The notes beneath the pieces are model-generated. The model was not told where the DNA came from. It saw nothing but the letters and a program-made list of their open reading frames with translations, and made no database searches. Shown piece after piece: positions 1 to 10,129 of a stretch of DNA of 64,000 bases. The DNA comes from Saccharomyces mikatae IFO 1815. Its lineage: Eukaryota; Ascomycota; Saccharomycetes; Saccharomycetales; Saccharomycetaceae. The position numbers and the translations under genes were made by a program. Position 1 is the first letter of the stretch. Every line of letters starts with the position of its first letter. The stretch is taken from assembly GCF_947241705.1 (NCBI RefSeq), contig NC_079270.1, positions 682,001 through 746,000 of the forward strand, in the 5' to 3' direction.

Positions 1-657
1 ATCGGGGTGAGAGAAAAAGAAAGCATTTCAATCTCTCATACCTAGGCGTAAGCTTATCAGTCCATGCATATGGAAACGTAGAAACTGTGTAACCTGATTT
101 CGCGTGTTGCACCTCCTTAGAGAAAAACCCCCCTTAGATATGTATTTCTTACTGGTGACCCCTTGCTTTCCAATATGCAGGACAATTTTTTGACTGTTAT
201 ATGGGTTAAGTGTCACTCCTACAGAGTAGATCTCATCCACTTTACGATTGCTCCCGACTGCCGAGAGATGGTCAGTTGCACACAAAGTTGCTTCAGGCTG
301 TCACTACTTTAGCGCCATGGTGATAGCGGAGCCGTGCGGAAGGTGGCCGTTGTCGTAAACGAAATCGCGGAGGTAATAACAATGGCGTTTAGAATCGGGA
401 TGGGGTGGTACGCTTTTGTACAGTAAAGGGTACCAACCTCTAACAACGGGAATAATGAAATACATGCCAACAGTAAATGAATCACTTATATAACATGTCA
501 GGTGCTTTAATAAAAGGCCGGCGTTTTTTACTTGCGAATTATCGTTTTCTTGTGAAATAGCTTGACCAAGCTAAGCAATTTTTTTGTAATCAAGACCTCA
601 ACCCAAGATTGCGTTACCTTTACCCTTCTTTCAAATATTACGTAACAGATCTTATAG
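1..657. other. Intergenic, likely GSP2/YOR186W divergent promoter
   Basis: I see no convincing gene here. By synteny the next gene to the left should be GSP2 (YOR185C) on the minus strand, so this would be its upstream region together with that of YOR186W. No Ran-type GTPase motif is present, so GSP2 itself lies outside. The open frames on the minus strand (28-285 and 528-710) resemble no protein I know. No tRNA internal box B was found. Confidence 0.5.
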
Positions 658-1101
658 ATGACTTTGATTTCAAAGGTCCTAGATATTTCTAAGATAAACA
701 CTTCCTTCAAGGACGAAGGTGCCCGAGATGAGATACTATGCGATGAGCATCACCCTCTCGAGAAGGGTTACTTCAAGACCATCATGCGAGCTTTTAGTAA
801 CAGCATTAAATTGGGTTTGAGGGGCAATCTGGGACCCAAAGACACAGGTATTATATTCCAGAGTGATGATACGCCACACGATCTCACACTGGAAGAACTT
901 AAGCGGCAACCGGTCTTCATAGCCATTTCCTGGTTTGTGTTAGGTCTCATTATCACTTTTTTACTGATTTGCATCACGCTTTTGCTGACTTCACGATATT
1001 CTGACGAGAAGGAAGATTATGTTGCAGAAGCAGTGCCATCAAGAAATAGCAACGACGAGGAGATGCAGTTGCCCCCTGTAACATGGCTAAGTAGTACATA
1101 A
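658..1101 (+). CDS. YOR186W: Single-pass membrane protein of unknown function (YOR186W-like)
   Basis: A 147-residue protein with no enzyme motif that I can see. One strong hydrophobic segment lies at about residues 84-110, between an N-terminal polar region and a short acidic C-terminal tail. This suggests a single-pass membrane protein. Position (immediately left of TUF1), strand, length (about 144 in S. cerevisiae) and the conserved stretch SWFVLGLIITFLLIC fit YOR186W, a Saccharomyces protein of unknown function. The N-terminal third appears more diverged than the membrane segment. The start is the first ATG of the frame. Topology is inferred from hydrophobicity only, and no signal peptide precedes the segment. 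Confidence 0.72.
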   Translation: MTLISKVLDISKINTSFKDEGARDEILCDEHHPLEKGYFKTIMRAFSNSIKLGLRGNLGPKDTGIIFQSDDTPHDLTLEELKRQPVFIAISWFVLGLIITFLLICITLLLTSRYSDEKEDYVAEAVPSRNSNDEEMQLPPVTWLSST

Positions 1102-1533
1102 TATTAGAAGGGCGAGGGTACAACGTTCCTCATTGAAATATATATCTGATATATATATTTACCCAGAGGGTCCCTTTAATTCAATCAATCCATAGGTTCT
1201 TTTTATACTCACTTCTCTCTCTGGTATTCATATCACATTACCCGCAATCTGATTACCGTACTTCTTCTTAATTGGTCAGATCTCCGCTCACCCGTCTCGG
1301 AGCTGATTTTTGCATTTTTAAGGATTTTCTTTAGCTCACCCACCTGATTTCACTTAGCTATACCTTTCGCCACCAGGCTTTCTCCCTCTTCTGCTATTAG
1401 CTTGTTACGTATTTTCCTAATTTATTGCTTTTTTAGTTTCTGATACTGTTAGAGTTGAAAAATTGAGCTTCTTTAGTGAGACTATTTTCGTGCTTTCTGT
1501 TGTATTCTAGCTCGTCAAAGGAAATAGACAGGA
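1102..1533. other. YOR186W-TUF1 intergenic region
   Basis: Contains the YOR186W 3' end, an AT-rich run near 1138-1160 and the TUF1 promoter. A Reb1-type heptamer at 1238-1244 is listed separately. Pyrimidine-rich tracts follow up to the TUF1 ATG. Nothing else was recognised. Confidence 0.6.
1238..1244 (-). promoter_or_regulatory. Reb1-type site (TTACCCG) upstream of TUF1
   Basis: Exact match to the Reb1 core TTACCCG, about 290 bases before the TUF1 ATG, in the zone where yeast general regulatory factors set the nucleosome-free region. Seen in the sequence; binding is inferred. Confidence 0.5.
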
Positions 1534-2847
1534 ATGTCAGCTATATTACCAAGATTTCTTAAAAGAACAGCTTTTAGGGCTCCCACCAACCTTCTGAGGC
1601 TCTCTTCAGTAATTTCGAGGGCCTTTTCTCAAAGTACCACTGCCTCCGCAGCAGCTTTCGATCGTTCCAAACCGCATGTAAATATAGGTACGATTGGGCA
1701 TGTTGACCATGGGAAGACTACCTTGACCGCAGCCATTACCAAGACTTTGGCCGCGAAAGGTGGTGCCAACTTTTTGGATTATGCTGCTATTGATAAAGCA
1801 CCTGAAGAAAGAGCCCGTGGTATTACAATTTCGACGGCTCACGTGGAGTACGAAACTGCTAAAAGACATTACTCTCACGTCGACTGTCCAGGTCACGCTG
1901 ATTATATCAAGAATATGATTACGGGTGCAGCCCAAATGGATGGTGCTATCATTGTTGTGGCCGCCACAGATGGACAAATGCCTCAAACAAGAGAACATTT
2001 GCTACTGGCCAGGCAGGTTGGTGTTCAACATATAGTCGTTTTCGTTAATAAGGTTGATACTATCGATGATCCTGAAATGTTAGAATTGGTGGAAATGGAA
2101 ATGAGAGAACTACTAAACGAATACGGTTTTGACGGTGATAATGCTCCAATTATCATGGGTTCTGCTCTTTGTGCTTTGGAAGGTCGTCAACCTGAAATTG
2201 GGGAACAGGCTATCATGAAGCTTTTGGATGCGGTGGATGAGTATATCCCTACACCTGAAAGAGATTTGAACAAACCATTCTTGATGCCCGTTGAAGATAT
2301 CTTTTCCATTTCTGGTAGAGGTACCGTGGTCACTGGTCGTGTGGAAAGAGGTAACTTGAAGAAGGGTGAGGAACTGGAAATCGTTGGTCATAACACTACT
2401 CCATTGAAGACAACAGTTACCGGTATTGAAATGTTTAGAAAGGAATTGGACTCAGCCATGGCCGGTGATAACGCAGGTGTTCTACTAAGAGGTATCAGAA
2501 GAGATCAATTGAAGAGAGGTATGGTTCTGGCTAAACCAGGTACTGTTAAAGCTCATACAAAAATCCTTGCTTCTTTGTATATTTTATCCAAGGAAGAAGG
2601 TGGTAGACACTCTGGGTTTGGTGAAAACTACAGACCACAAATGTTTATTAGAACTGCTGATGTCACAGTCGTTATGAGATTTCCTAAGGAAGTTGAGGAT
2701 CATTCTATGCAAGTTATGCCAGGAGACAACGTTGAAATGGAGTGTGATTTGATCCATCCTACTCCATTAGAAGTTGGTCAACGTTTCAACATTAGAGAAG
2801 GTGGTAAAACTGTTGGTACCGGTCTGATCACACGTATCATTGAATGA
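1534..2847 (+). CDS. TUF1: Mitochondrial translation elongation factor Tu
   Basis: Delivers aminoacyl-tRNA to the mitochondrial ribosome in a GTP-dependent step. The protein has 437 residues, the length of the S. cerevisiae protein. Residues 1 to about 40 are rich in Arg and Ser and lack acidic residues, as in a matrix-targeting presequence. The GTPase motifs are complete and in order: P-loop GHVDHGKT at 55-62, switch I RGITIS at 95-100, DCPGH at 117-121 and NKVD at 172-175. Domains 2 and 3 follow to the C-terminus. A Puf3-type motif lies about 86 bases past the stop. All catalytic motifs are intact and no truncation is seen. Confidence 0.98.
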   Translation: MSAILPRFLKRTAFRAPTNLLRLSSVISRAFSQSTTASAAAFDRSKPHVNIGTIGHVDHGKTTLTAAITKTLAAKGGANFLDYAAIDKAPEERARGITISTAHVEYETAKRHYSHVDCPGHADYIKNMITGAAQMDGAIIVVAATDGQMPQTREHLLLARQVGVQHIVVFVNKVDTIDDPEMLELVEMEMRELLNEYGFDGDNAPIIMGSALCALEGRQPEIGEQAIMKLLDAVDEYIPTPERDLNKPFLMPVEDIFSISGRGTVVTGRVERGNLKKGEELEIVGHNTTPLKTTVTGIEMFRKELDSAMAGDNAGVLLRGIRRDQLKRGMVLAKPGTVKAHTKILASLYILSKEEGGRHSGFGENYRPQMFIRTADVTVVMRFPKEVEDHSMQVMPGDNVEMECDLIHPTPLEVGQRFNIREGGKTVGTGLITRIIE

Positions 2848-3266
2848 ACCTTTTGATATAACCCGAGTGTATCTGTATATTCCGTTCTAACCACTTCTTA
2901 TAATATATATATTTGTTCAGTTAATATTTTTACGTGTAAATAGAGAGTCATTAATTCTTCAGCTCCACTTCTGATATGTTATTACCAAAACTAGATTTTT
3001 AATTTCATATGCACGCGCTCTAGGTGTGTTCATATATTTAGAAGACATCAAGGTGTTTTTCGACAACATTTTTGTTGATTTGTTTACTTTCTGGCGGAGT
3101 CTGACGAAAAAAGCAAGGAAAAATACAAGAAAACAAAAACATTCGCAAATCATGACAATTTGAAACCGGCAGAAGTCATCGCATAGAATTTTTGAAGCAA
3201 AAAGCTGCCATTAGCAAGGTTCTTTTTACATGTCAAAAGCTTATCAGTATTAACACAATATTGATT
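2848..3266. other. TUF1-MSB1 intergenic region
   Basis: Holds the TUF1 3' untranslated region, with the Puf3-type motif at 2933-2942, and the MSB1 promoter. The MSB1 frame stays open 25 codons upstream of the chosen ATG but offers only a TTG there. A minus-strand open frame at 2959-3153 was judged spurious. Confidence 0.6.
2933..2942 (+). promoter_or_regulatory. Puf3-type 3' UTR motif of TUF1
   Basis: CGTGTAAATA matches the Puf3 recognition element: the TGTAAATA core plus the C two bases upstream that is typical of Puf3 targets. It lies 86-95 bases after the TUF1 stop, in the sense orientation. Puf3 is known to bind mRNAs of nuclear genes for mitochondrial biogenesis. Occupancy here is inferred. 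Confidence 0.55.
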
Positions 3267-6200
3267 ATGAACGATATGGCAAAGCCTTTACCTACTCCAC
3301 CGGCTGCTGAGGTCAGCAAAAGTCGATCAAATTCACCAAGAAAAACTCAGAAAACAAGCCCCAGTCCAAAAAAGAACCTCCATAGTGAAGAAAATGTACC
3401 TGAGTCAAAAAGAAGAAACAGAAATCAACATGATAATACAGATGATGAAGAATTTGAATTTTTCCATCAGTTCAGTCGGGAGAAAGTGAAGGGCGTCATA
3501 CATGCTATCACCGCTGAACTTAAGGAAAAAGGTCCAGATGTTGAATTTTTGATGATACCATTCAGGCCAGAACAAACGAACGACAAGCTATTGACGTTGT
3601 TAAATCAACTATTCCCACTAGGTAATGGACAACCAGTTAACGAAAAAAAACAACTAAGAATCATCTCAAGGACCGATGTCTGGACTTTATTTCAATGCTT
3701 GAAATATATTTGGTGCAGACTACCAAATTCAGAAATCATAGGTTGGAAATCATATATGGAGTTTAAGCTCAGAGAAAAAGATAAAGAATTCCCGCGAAAA
3801 TCGTTTTTGGAAATTATGCCTCAATGTCTAGCTTCTCCAAACCATGCATCGATCGTATACGATTTTTTCGATTTGATCATTTCAATTTCATCAAATTCAA
3901 GAATCAACAAAATGAGCGCCAGAAAAATATCGAAAATGTGTGCAATTTGGGCATTCAGTGAGCAAAGACCAAATTCAGGTGTTCAAGATTATGATTTTGA
4001 ATCAGGCGCCATAAAATCATCTGCTCCCAACAATTCCATACAAGATGGGCTGGATCAATGGATTCCTGGATCGGATGCCATGTTTCATCTACTCTTAGCA
4101 TTTTTAAGGAGTTTTGTCCCTCAAGATCTTGAGTCGGCCAAACTGCCGCGCACACTTAAGAGTTTATTGTTTAATAATCAATATCCTCCAGAGAAATCAA
4201 CAGCGTACGCATCAGAGACAATCTTAACCATCCCCCTGGTAACTTTGAAAACAGATACGTTTTCAAGAAAACCTTGGCAATTACTGGAACGCTGCAGTGA
4301 CCTTCTAGACTTCACCGATCATGATGCCTTTGAAGCGAGAGAAGATTACGCTTTGTTAAAGTCTTTATTTAGGAAGAAAAACACAGTAGAAGGAATCAGC
4401 AGGAAAATGTCCCAAGAGTCAAGAAGATTGATGAAGGAGATGTCTACTAAACATTCAACTTTTCAAGCAGGTTGGGCACCCAGAAAGTGCATTGAAAATA
4501 TATTTCATTTGAAAGAGTTTATTGAGGTTAAGAGACTAGATATTGATGATTATTTTATTTGGACTTGGTTGTCGTCCCTTTCTTTCGAACAAACATCTGA
4601 AAAAAGAAAAATTTTTGGAAGATCTATTATATTAGAATTCGAATTTGATGGATTCAAAAAGTGGGTGGTTTTCCAAGAATGTGATATAACATTGGAATAC
4701 AATAAGAAGGGTCAATTCAAAAAACGGGCTTCTGTGCAATCACCATCTGTAGAAAACAAGCAAACTCCAGAAGATTCTGAAATAGAGAACCCACCTGTCT
4801 CCAAATCACCTATCGTATCTCAAACTTATAAGAAATTTCAAGCCGAGGTACCTCAACAAAGTGTTTCCCAAAAGGACACTACCCTTAGTAATCAGGGTGT
4901 TTATCATACAGTCATTAGTAAGGACGCATTGGCTAAAAACAAGCATAATGTGAATTTGCATTCAATTGAACATAAAATCTCGAAGTGGAACCCTTTAAAC
5001 AACTTGAGAAAAAAAGGGGGTAGTAATTGTAGTAGTTCATCTTCATTTGAAAGTAAGAGCAAGGAAATCTCTGTAAATGAAGAACTTTATGCAGGAAAAA
5101 GTAATAAATCAAAGAAAGGAGAGCGAGTTTTATCAGATTTCAGCACTTTAAATCCAGCCGAATACCAATTACCAGTCATTGAAACCGATGCATCAGATTT
5201 TAAGATTGACATACCAGAATTAATGAACGAACGCGACAATAATGAAGAGGAAAAGGCACCTGCTGTTCTAACGAGAAACAAACTTTCAAATTCACGTAAT
5301 AACATCACTGACTCAACTATGGAAGAATTGAATGGCCTGGTAGAAAAAATGATGACTAATGAACCAGAAGGTATCAAGGCCTCCATAACCGAGGCAGAAA
5401 CCTTCGAATCGTTGACAAAATTTGATCAATACAAACCAACCAATATAACTGACGATGACTTACAAAGTAGCCACTCAAGTGCCGTTCATTCTTTGAAACT
5501 AAGTACGAATACAAACGATTCTTGTGCTGATAGTTCCAAATTCATCACTGATAGGAAATTAGCAGAACCTTCAAAGATTTCCCAGGAATCTAATATTAAT
5601 GACGATTCATCTTCATACTATTCTCCGAATATCAACAATGTGCCAGCATCAAGAATGCCGAGTAAACCCGGTTATTCCAACTTTGATTCAAAAAAAGCAT
5701 TGGCGAATGAGCCTCGCCTGGATGAGATACAAGGTGCGGTTCGTCCGTCCAAACAGCCAAGTTCAAATCCATCAGGAAGGGAAACTAGAAACATAGTATC
5801 ACCTGTTCAACAAAACTACTATAAAAATGGCCGTACAGATGAAATGTCTCCTGTAAGCGCACCTTCTTCCTATTTTCCTGCGAAGTCTCCACAGTATTCC
5901 ACAAATTCGGCAGGCTTTAAGCAGAATACGTTGAATGTACCAGTCGGGTATAAAGATCCTACTCATCTTCCAATAAATCAAACACCAATGGAATACCAGG
6001 ACCAGCATAACTATCCTTCTCGCCTCCAAAAACAACGCCCTTTTCAAAACAACGCTCTGCCACAGCAAATAAAATCTAGAAGTCCACAAACAGGACCTTT
6101 ACCTCTTGCACAAAATATGCTGCCAGTGAAACAAGGAATAAGGAATGCTCCATCTAGCAGCCCATCATATCAACAAATGGAACGGATGAACTTAAACTAC

Positions 6201-6698
6201 CAGCATCCTGCAACTAATCATAAGGTAAAACAGCCACCACATCATATGAATGTGGCTAATGCTTATGGAGGTCGTGCAGGGAATGCCGTGGTATTAGATG
6301 ACAAGTGGGGCAATCATCCACCGCAGATGCTATCCAACGGTGGTAAGCCCAATCAGTATCAACACCAGCACGTTGATAAGTATATACCACAAGCTCAACC
6401 TGCTATACCTGCAGAATACTACAATGGACCCCCGCCTATGCGAGTATCCCCAATGGTGACGCATATAATGCCATCTCAAGAGCCAGTATACTACACAGCT
6501 GGAGCTAACAGACGTAGCTTCCCGCATGGCATGCAACAGAATTCTTATGCTGTACCTGTCCAGCCTATGAGAGCTCCAAATAGTGAATTTTACGTTCCGC
6601 AAGCTCCCCAGGGAAATAAACTACATGGAAATGTCAATAAGAGACAGGAGAGAAAGAAACTGTATGACAACATTAGGAGCGGAAATTTCGGTATATAG
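3267..6698 (+). CDS. MSB1: Msb1, Cdc42/Rho1 polarity regulator
   Basis: Protein of 1143 residues (about 1137 in S. cerevisiae) that acts in bud formation with Cdc42, Bem1, Boi proteins and Rho1 signalling at sites of polarised growth. The well-conserved N-terminal part (about residues 50-460) corresponds to the RhoGAP-like region of the family. The rest is low-complexity and probably disordered: Ser/Lys-rich in the middle, then Pro/Gln/Asn-rich, ending in a short conserved basic tail (KRQERKKLYDNIRSGNFGI). The start at 3267 (MNDMAKPLPTPP) matches the S. cerevisiae N-terminus. The frame is open upstream but has no ATG before it. The neighbours are unrelated in function. Confidence 0.95.
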   Translation: MNDMAKPLPTPPAAEVSKSRSNSPRKTQKTSPSPKKNLHSEENVPESKRRNRNQHDNTDDEEFEFFHQFSREKVKGVIHAITAELKEKGPDVEFLMIPFRPEQTNDKLLTLLNQLFPLGNGQPVNEKKQLRIISRTDVWTLFQCLKYIWCRLPNSEIIGWKSYMEFKLREKDKEFPRKSFLEIMPQCLASPNHASIVYDFFDLIISISSNSRINKMSARKISKMCAIWAFSEQRPNSGVQDYDFESGAIKSSAPNNSIQDGLDQWIPGSDAMFHLLLAFLRSFVPQDLESAKLPRTLKSLLFNNQYPPEKSTAYASETILTIPLVTLKTDTFSRKPWQLLERCSDLLDFTDHDAFEAREDYALLKSLFRKKNTVEGISRKMSQESRRLMKEMSTKHSTFQAGWAPRKCIENIFHLKEFIEVKRLDIDDYFIWTWLSSLSFEQTSEKRKIFGRSIILEFEFDGFKKWVVFQECDITLEYNKKGQFKKRASVQSPSVENKQTPEDSEIENPPVSKSPIVSQTYKKFQAEVPQQSVSQKDTTLSNQGVYHTVISKDALAKNKHNVNLHSIEHKISKWNPLNNLRKKGGSNCSSSSSFESKSKEISVNEELYAGKSNKSKKGERVLSDFSTLNPAEYQLPVIETDASDFKIDIPELMNERDNNEEEKAPAVLTRNKLSNSRNNITDSTMEELNGLVEKMMTNEPEGIKASITEAETFESLTKFDQYKPTNITDDDLQSSHSSAVHSLKLSTNTNDSCADSSKFITDRKLAEPSKISQESNINDDSSSYYSPNINNVPASRMPSKPGYSNFDSKKALANEPRLDEIQGAVRPSKQPSSNPSGRETRNIVSPVQQNYYKNGRTDEMSPVSAPSSYFPAKSPQYSTNSAGFKQNTLNVPVGYKDPTHLPINQTPMEYQDQHNYPSRLQKQRPFQNNALPQQIKSRSPQTGPLPLAQNMLPVKQGIRNAPSSSPSYQQMERMNLNYQHPATNHKVKQPPHHMNVANAYGGRAGNAVVLDDKWGNHPPQMLSNGGKPNQYQHQHVDKYIPQAQPAIPAEYYNGPPPMRVSPMVTHIMPSQEPVYYTAGANRRSFPHGMQQNSYAVPVQPMRAPNSEFYVPQAPQGNKLHGNVNKRQERKKLYDNIRSGNFGI

Positions 6699-6764
6699 AA
6701 ATACTTCGTAACTGAAACGACTTTCTTAATGATATCTCAGCAATTATAAATTCTTCAGAATCCG

Positions 6765-6783
6765 TATATATATATATATATAT
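6765..6783. repeat. TA dinucleotide microsatellite
   Basis: Uninterrupted alternating TA over about 19 bases, just past the MSB1 stop. Likely part of the AT-rich 3' end-forming region. Length is expected to vary between strains. Confidence 0.85.
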
Positions 6784-7029
6784 GTTCATTGCAAGTATGT
6801 TGGACACTAATGAAATTTAACTCTAAAAAAATTGATTCTTAAACACCCCCAACTGATAACTCATTGTCAATAAACAAGAGTTACAGTATTCAAGTTTTTA
6901 TATTCAAGATTATATACACACCATTCCGTTTTTACGTCAGTTGGTTTTTCAACTCTCGAGGAGAATAGGTATAGTGTGCCAACAGGAGCTTTTCTTGTGC
7001 AGTAAAAAAAAAGTAAAGCGAATAGTTGA

Positions 7030-7036
7030 CGGGTAA
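7030..7036 (+). promoter_or_regulatory. Reb1-type site (CGGGTAA) upstream of IES4
   Basis: Exact Reb1 core 119 bases before the IES4 ATG, close to an A-rich tract. The pairing of a Reb1 core with an A/T tract is typical of nucleosome-free promoters. Function is inferred. Confidence 0.55.
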
Positions 7037-7154
7037 GCATTCACATTATCATGACGATTTTGAAGGTATAAACAAAATGCAGTGCAGTATAAAGTTATTA
7101 CATTTCTTTTTACATCGGTTGGAAGGCATATAAAAGCTCATAAATAATTGAGCT

Positions 7155-7505
7155 ATGTCTCAAGAAAGTAGTGTTTTATCCGAATCACAGGAACAACTTG
7201 GCAATGACCCTAAAATAGAGGAGGCAGATACTGCCTCTGCCAATCCTAGAGATAATAGCAAACCTGTACTTCCGTGGGATTTTGAAGACAAGGCGATAGA
7301 GATCAAGAGCTTCAGTGGCTATAAAGTCAATTTTACTGGCTGGATAAGAAGAGATGTAAGTCAAGAACGTCAAAAGCAGGTTGAACTTACCGAATCCCAC
7401 ATGAAAGAATCTGATAGCAAAGCCACGGGGAAAAAAGAACCAGGGGATGAGGATACTGAAGGCAAAGATTTTGAAGAGGAGAAGGAGGATGGATCAGAAT
7501 CATGA
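7155..7505 (+). CDS. IES4: INO80 chromatin-remodelling complex subunit Ies4
   Basis: A small acidic protein of 116 residues, the same length as in S. cerevisiae. It is a subunit of the INO80 complex, which remodels nucleosomes at promoters, stalled forks and breaks. The central block PWDFEDKAIEIKSFSGYKVN followed by a TGWIRRDV segment (about residues 40-69) is the most conserved part. N-terminal SQ dipeptides (residues 2-3 and 11-12) are candidate Mec1/Tel1 sites; Ies4 is a known target of those kinases. The C-terminal third is Lys/Glu/Asp-rich and probably disordered. Identification rests on the conserved block and on position between MSB1 and SPR1. Confidence 0.93.
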   Translation: MSQESSVLSESQEQLGNDPKIEEADTASANPRDNSKPVLPWDFEDKAIEIKSFSGYKVNFTGWIRRDVSQERQKQVELTESHMKESDSKATGKKEPGDEDTEGKDFEEEKEDGSES

Positions 7506-8323
7506 GACCGTTTCATCCGGTACTCATGGGCTCACACTTGTGGTCAGTACATGATCTAAAATTCGCGAATTAGTCTCATTGACCCACAAATTTATAAGTA
7601 AATACACATATAAATTAAGGTGGTTCACATACAAAGAATCAGGAGTAGTCTTGATGATCATAATAGAGGAGTTGCATCAGAACATTTTTAAAAGGAAAGA
7701 GGTCTCAAAAGAGTCAATCAAAATGAGGAGAATAATGTAATAAGAGCTAACGGGTTTTTACAATACGAGCACATACCATACGCGTTATACAGCAATCGAA
7801 AATTTAATTCAATTACTTATTGGAATGATATGTATTTCACAATTTATAGCAAAAAGTAAAAATATCGAATAATTTTTGACATGAAGCACAAGTTTTTACC
7901 AAGTGTTAGTACACTCAGTTTAGTTAGCTTGTTATACTACAACGCTGTTTATATTTTCACATTTAACATAATATTACTAATTCGAAGATTTTTTTGTCTG
8001 TATTTGCACCGCTGTGAATTTGAGATTTTTTTGTCGTGGTGTCGCTGTCAGATCTAAAAAAGTCACCAAATGACACTAAAACAGCGGCGTATCTTATAAC
8101 GTGAGAGTATTTCCAATAATGTCTCTTGTCTTTGTGTAGAAATTCCTTGCGTTGCTGGACCTCCTTTTTGTTACAATAAATATGTTGGTATGAGAAATTG
8201 TTTTTGGTTGTTCAAGTTTAATTCTTTATCGTCCAGCTACGAGGAAGTTCTCTCAAAGCTTAGAGAAAGAGCTAATCATTCAACAAAGACTCCATATAAA
8301 AATCATTTAAACCTTAAAAATAA
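7506..8323. other. IES4-SPR1 intergenic region
   Basis: About 0.8 kb holding the IES4 3' end and the SPR1 promoter. The element nearest to a middle-sporulation (Ndt80) site is TTTGTG at 8131-8136, whose flanking base departs from consensus, so I do not list it as a site. A TATA-like stretch (ATATAAAA) lies around 8294-8301. No gene was recognised. Confidence 0.55.
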
Positions 8324-9661
8324 ATGGTTTCATTGAGAGCGCTAGCCGCATTAACACTATTTTTTACCAAATTGGTAAACAGTAATCCTGTTGCAACCAA
8401 GAATAGAGGTTCTATACAGTTTCTTTACAAGAACAAAGAGAATACACAGTATACTACCAATAGTCAAACCATTAGTGACAAGATTTACGGGGTCAATATA
8501 GGCGGATGGCTAGTACTAGAGCCATACATTACACCATCTTTATTTGAGGCTTTTCGCACGAATCCACACAATGATGACGGTATACCTGTTGATGAATACC
8601 ATTTTTGCCAAAAACTAGGTTACGAAAATGCAAAGGAGCGTCTTTATAACCACTGGTCGACATTTTACAAGGAGGAAGACTTCGCAAAGATCGCTTCCCA
8701 AGGCTTCAATTTGGTTAGGATTCCAATTGGATATTGGGCTTTCACAACTTTGAGCCATGATCCCTATGTTACCGCTGAACAAGAATACTTTTTGGACCGA
8801 GCTATCGACTGGGCTAGAAAATATGGCTTGAAAGTATGGATCGATCTTCATGGAGCAGCCGGTTCACAAAACGGATTTGATAACTCAGGATTGAGAGATT
8901 CATATAAATTTCTGGAGGATGATAATTTGAGTTCCACCATGAAAGCTTTGACATATATTTTAAGCAAATACTCAACTGATGCGTACTTGGATACAGTTGT
9001 TGGAATTGAACTACTCAATGAACCATTAGGTCCAGTCATCGATATGGAAAGGCTGAAGAATTTTTTGTTGAAGCCTGCTTATGACTACTTAAGAAATAAA
9101 ATTAATAGTAATCAAATTATTGCCATACATGACGCTTTTCAACCTTACCATTACTGGGATGACTTCTTGAATGATGAGGAGGGGGCGCATGGGGTCATCA
9201 TCGACCATCATCATTATCAAGTATTCTCACCTGTGGAATTAACAAGAAAAATTGACGAACGTATAAAAATTGCCTGCCAATGGGGAAACGATGCTATAAG
9301 TGAGAGACATTCGTCTGTGGCAGGCGAATTCTCCGCGGCATTAACAGATTGCACAAAGTGGTTGAATGGGGTTGGTATTGGTGCGAGATATGATGGAAGT
9401 TGGGCCAAAGGTAATGATAAATCATATCACATTGGTTCGTGTTCAAATAATGAGAATGTTGCCTTGTGGTCAGAAGAAAGAAAACAAAACACTAGAAAGT
9501 TTATAGAGGCCCAATTAGATGCTTTTGAGAAGACTGGAGGATGGATAATGTGGTGTTACAAGACAGAGAACAGCATTGAATGGGATGTTGAAAAATTAGT
9601 TCAGTTTAATCTCTTTCCACAACCTATTAGTGATAGAAAATATCCAAATCAATGTCGCTAA
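8324..9661 (+). CDS. SPR1: Sporulation-specific exo-1,3-beta-glucanase
   Basis: A family-5 glycoside hydrolase of 445 residues, matching the S. cerevisiae Spr1 length and related to Exg1. It hydrolyses beta-1,3-glucan from the non-reducing end and is known to be made late in sporulation, contributing to spore thermoresistance. The N-terminus carries a signal peptide (hydrophobic residues about 3-19). The acid/base glutamate lies in LLNEP (Glu233) and the nucleophile in GEF (Glu335). The family motif [14 protein letters not shown] is near residue 55. All catalytic positions are present. Sporulation control is known for the family, but no perfect Ndt80 site was found upstream. Confidence 0.95.
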   Translation: MVSLRALAALTLFFTKLVNSNPVATKNRGSIQFLYKNKENTQYTTNSQTISDKIYGVNIGGWLVLEPYITPSLFEAFRTNPHNDDGIPVDEYHFCQKLGYENAKERLYNHWSTFYKEEDFAKIASQGFNLVRIPIGYWAFTTLSHDPYVTAEQEYFLDRAIDWARKYGLKVWIDLHGAAGSQNGFDNSGLRDSYKFLEDDNLSSTMKALTYILSKYSTDAYLDTVVGIELLNEPLGPVIDMERLKNFLLKPAYDYLRNKINSNQIIAIHDAFQPYHYWDDFLNDEEGAHGVIIDHHHYQVFSPVELTRKIDERIKIACQWGNDAISERHSSVAGEFSAALTDCTKWLNGVGIGARYDGSWAKGNDKSYHIGSCSNNENVALWSEERKQNTRKFIEAQLDAFEKTGGWIMWCYKTENSIEWDVEKLVQFNLFPQPISDRKYPNQCR

Positions 9662-10129
9662 AATTTCATAGCATCCATTTAACGTCTTCGGAGATTGACG
9701 ATCACTCTTAAAGGAAAAGTATGCGAACTGCTTTCTCTCTATATAAAATACTAAGGCATAAAAATGAATTCTAATTTACACTCTATAGTCTTGCTAATTT
9801 AGATGCTTTCACCAATAGCCAATTTCGTTTCATACACACTAATGTGGGTGTCCGATTATCGTATGCTAACTATATCATACGGGATGCAAAAGAAGTACGA
9901 GACGCGCGTCACTCTGAATATTATCGGGCAGCCTTTTTAGCTCGTGTTGTGTGTATATGTATATGGTAAAAGAAAAACAATACAGATTTACCAATTTTTT
10001 GGCAAGTACCGTGAAAGAACAAGTAAGGACCTCTGTACGCACATAGGAACATATTCACTGAAATTTGCATCTGTCTGCTACGTGACTTTAAGAAGGCATT
10101 GGGTTACAACCTTTTAGGCTATACGACTG
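9662..10129. other. SPR1-ULS1 intergenic region
   Basis: The SPR1 3' end and the ULS1 promoter. A G/T-rich patch, including a TATATGTATATGG stretch, lies near 9945-9966. No gene or clear regulatory consensus was identified. Confidence 0.5.

Larger units (their letters stand above)
6699..7154. other. MSB1-IES4 intergenic region
   Basis: Contains the MSB1 3' end, a TA dinucleotide run (6765-6783) and the IES4 promoter with a Reb1-type site. An A-rich run near 7005-7016 fits a nucleosome-excluding tract. No gene was seen. Confidence 0.6.

Noticed and set aside
28-285. Minus-strand 85-codon open frame at the left edge
   Set aside because: No similarity to any family I know and no GTPase motif of the expected neighbour GSP2. 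It lies where a divergent promoter is expected.
2959-3153. Minus-strand 64-codon frame between TUF1 and MSB1
   Set aside because: Phe/Leu/Lys-rich translation of AT-rich DNA inside a promoter; no conserved features.
8131-8136. Possible Ndt80 element before SPR1
   Set aside because: The core TTTGTG is present, but the base next to the A-run departs from the consensus, so support is weak.
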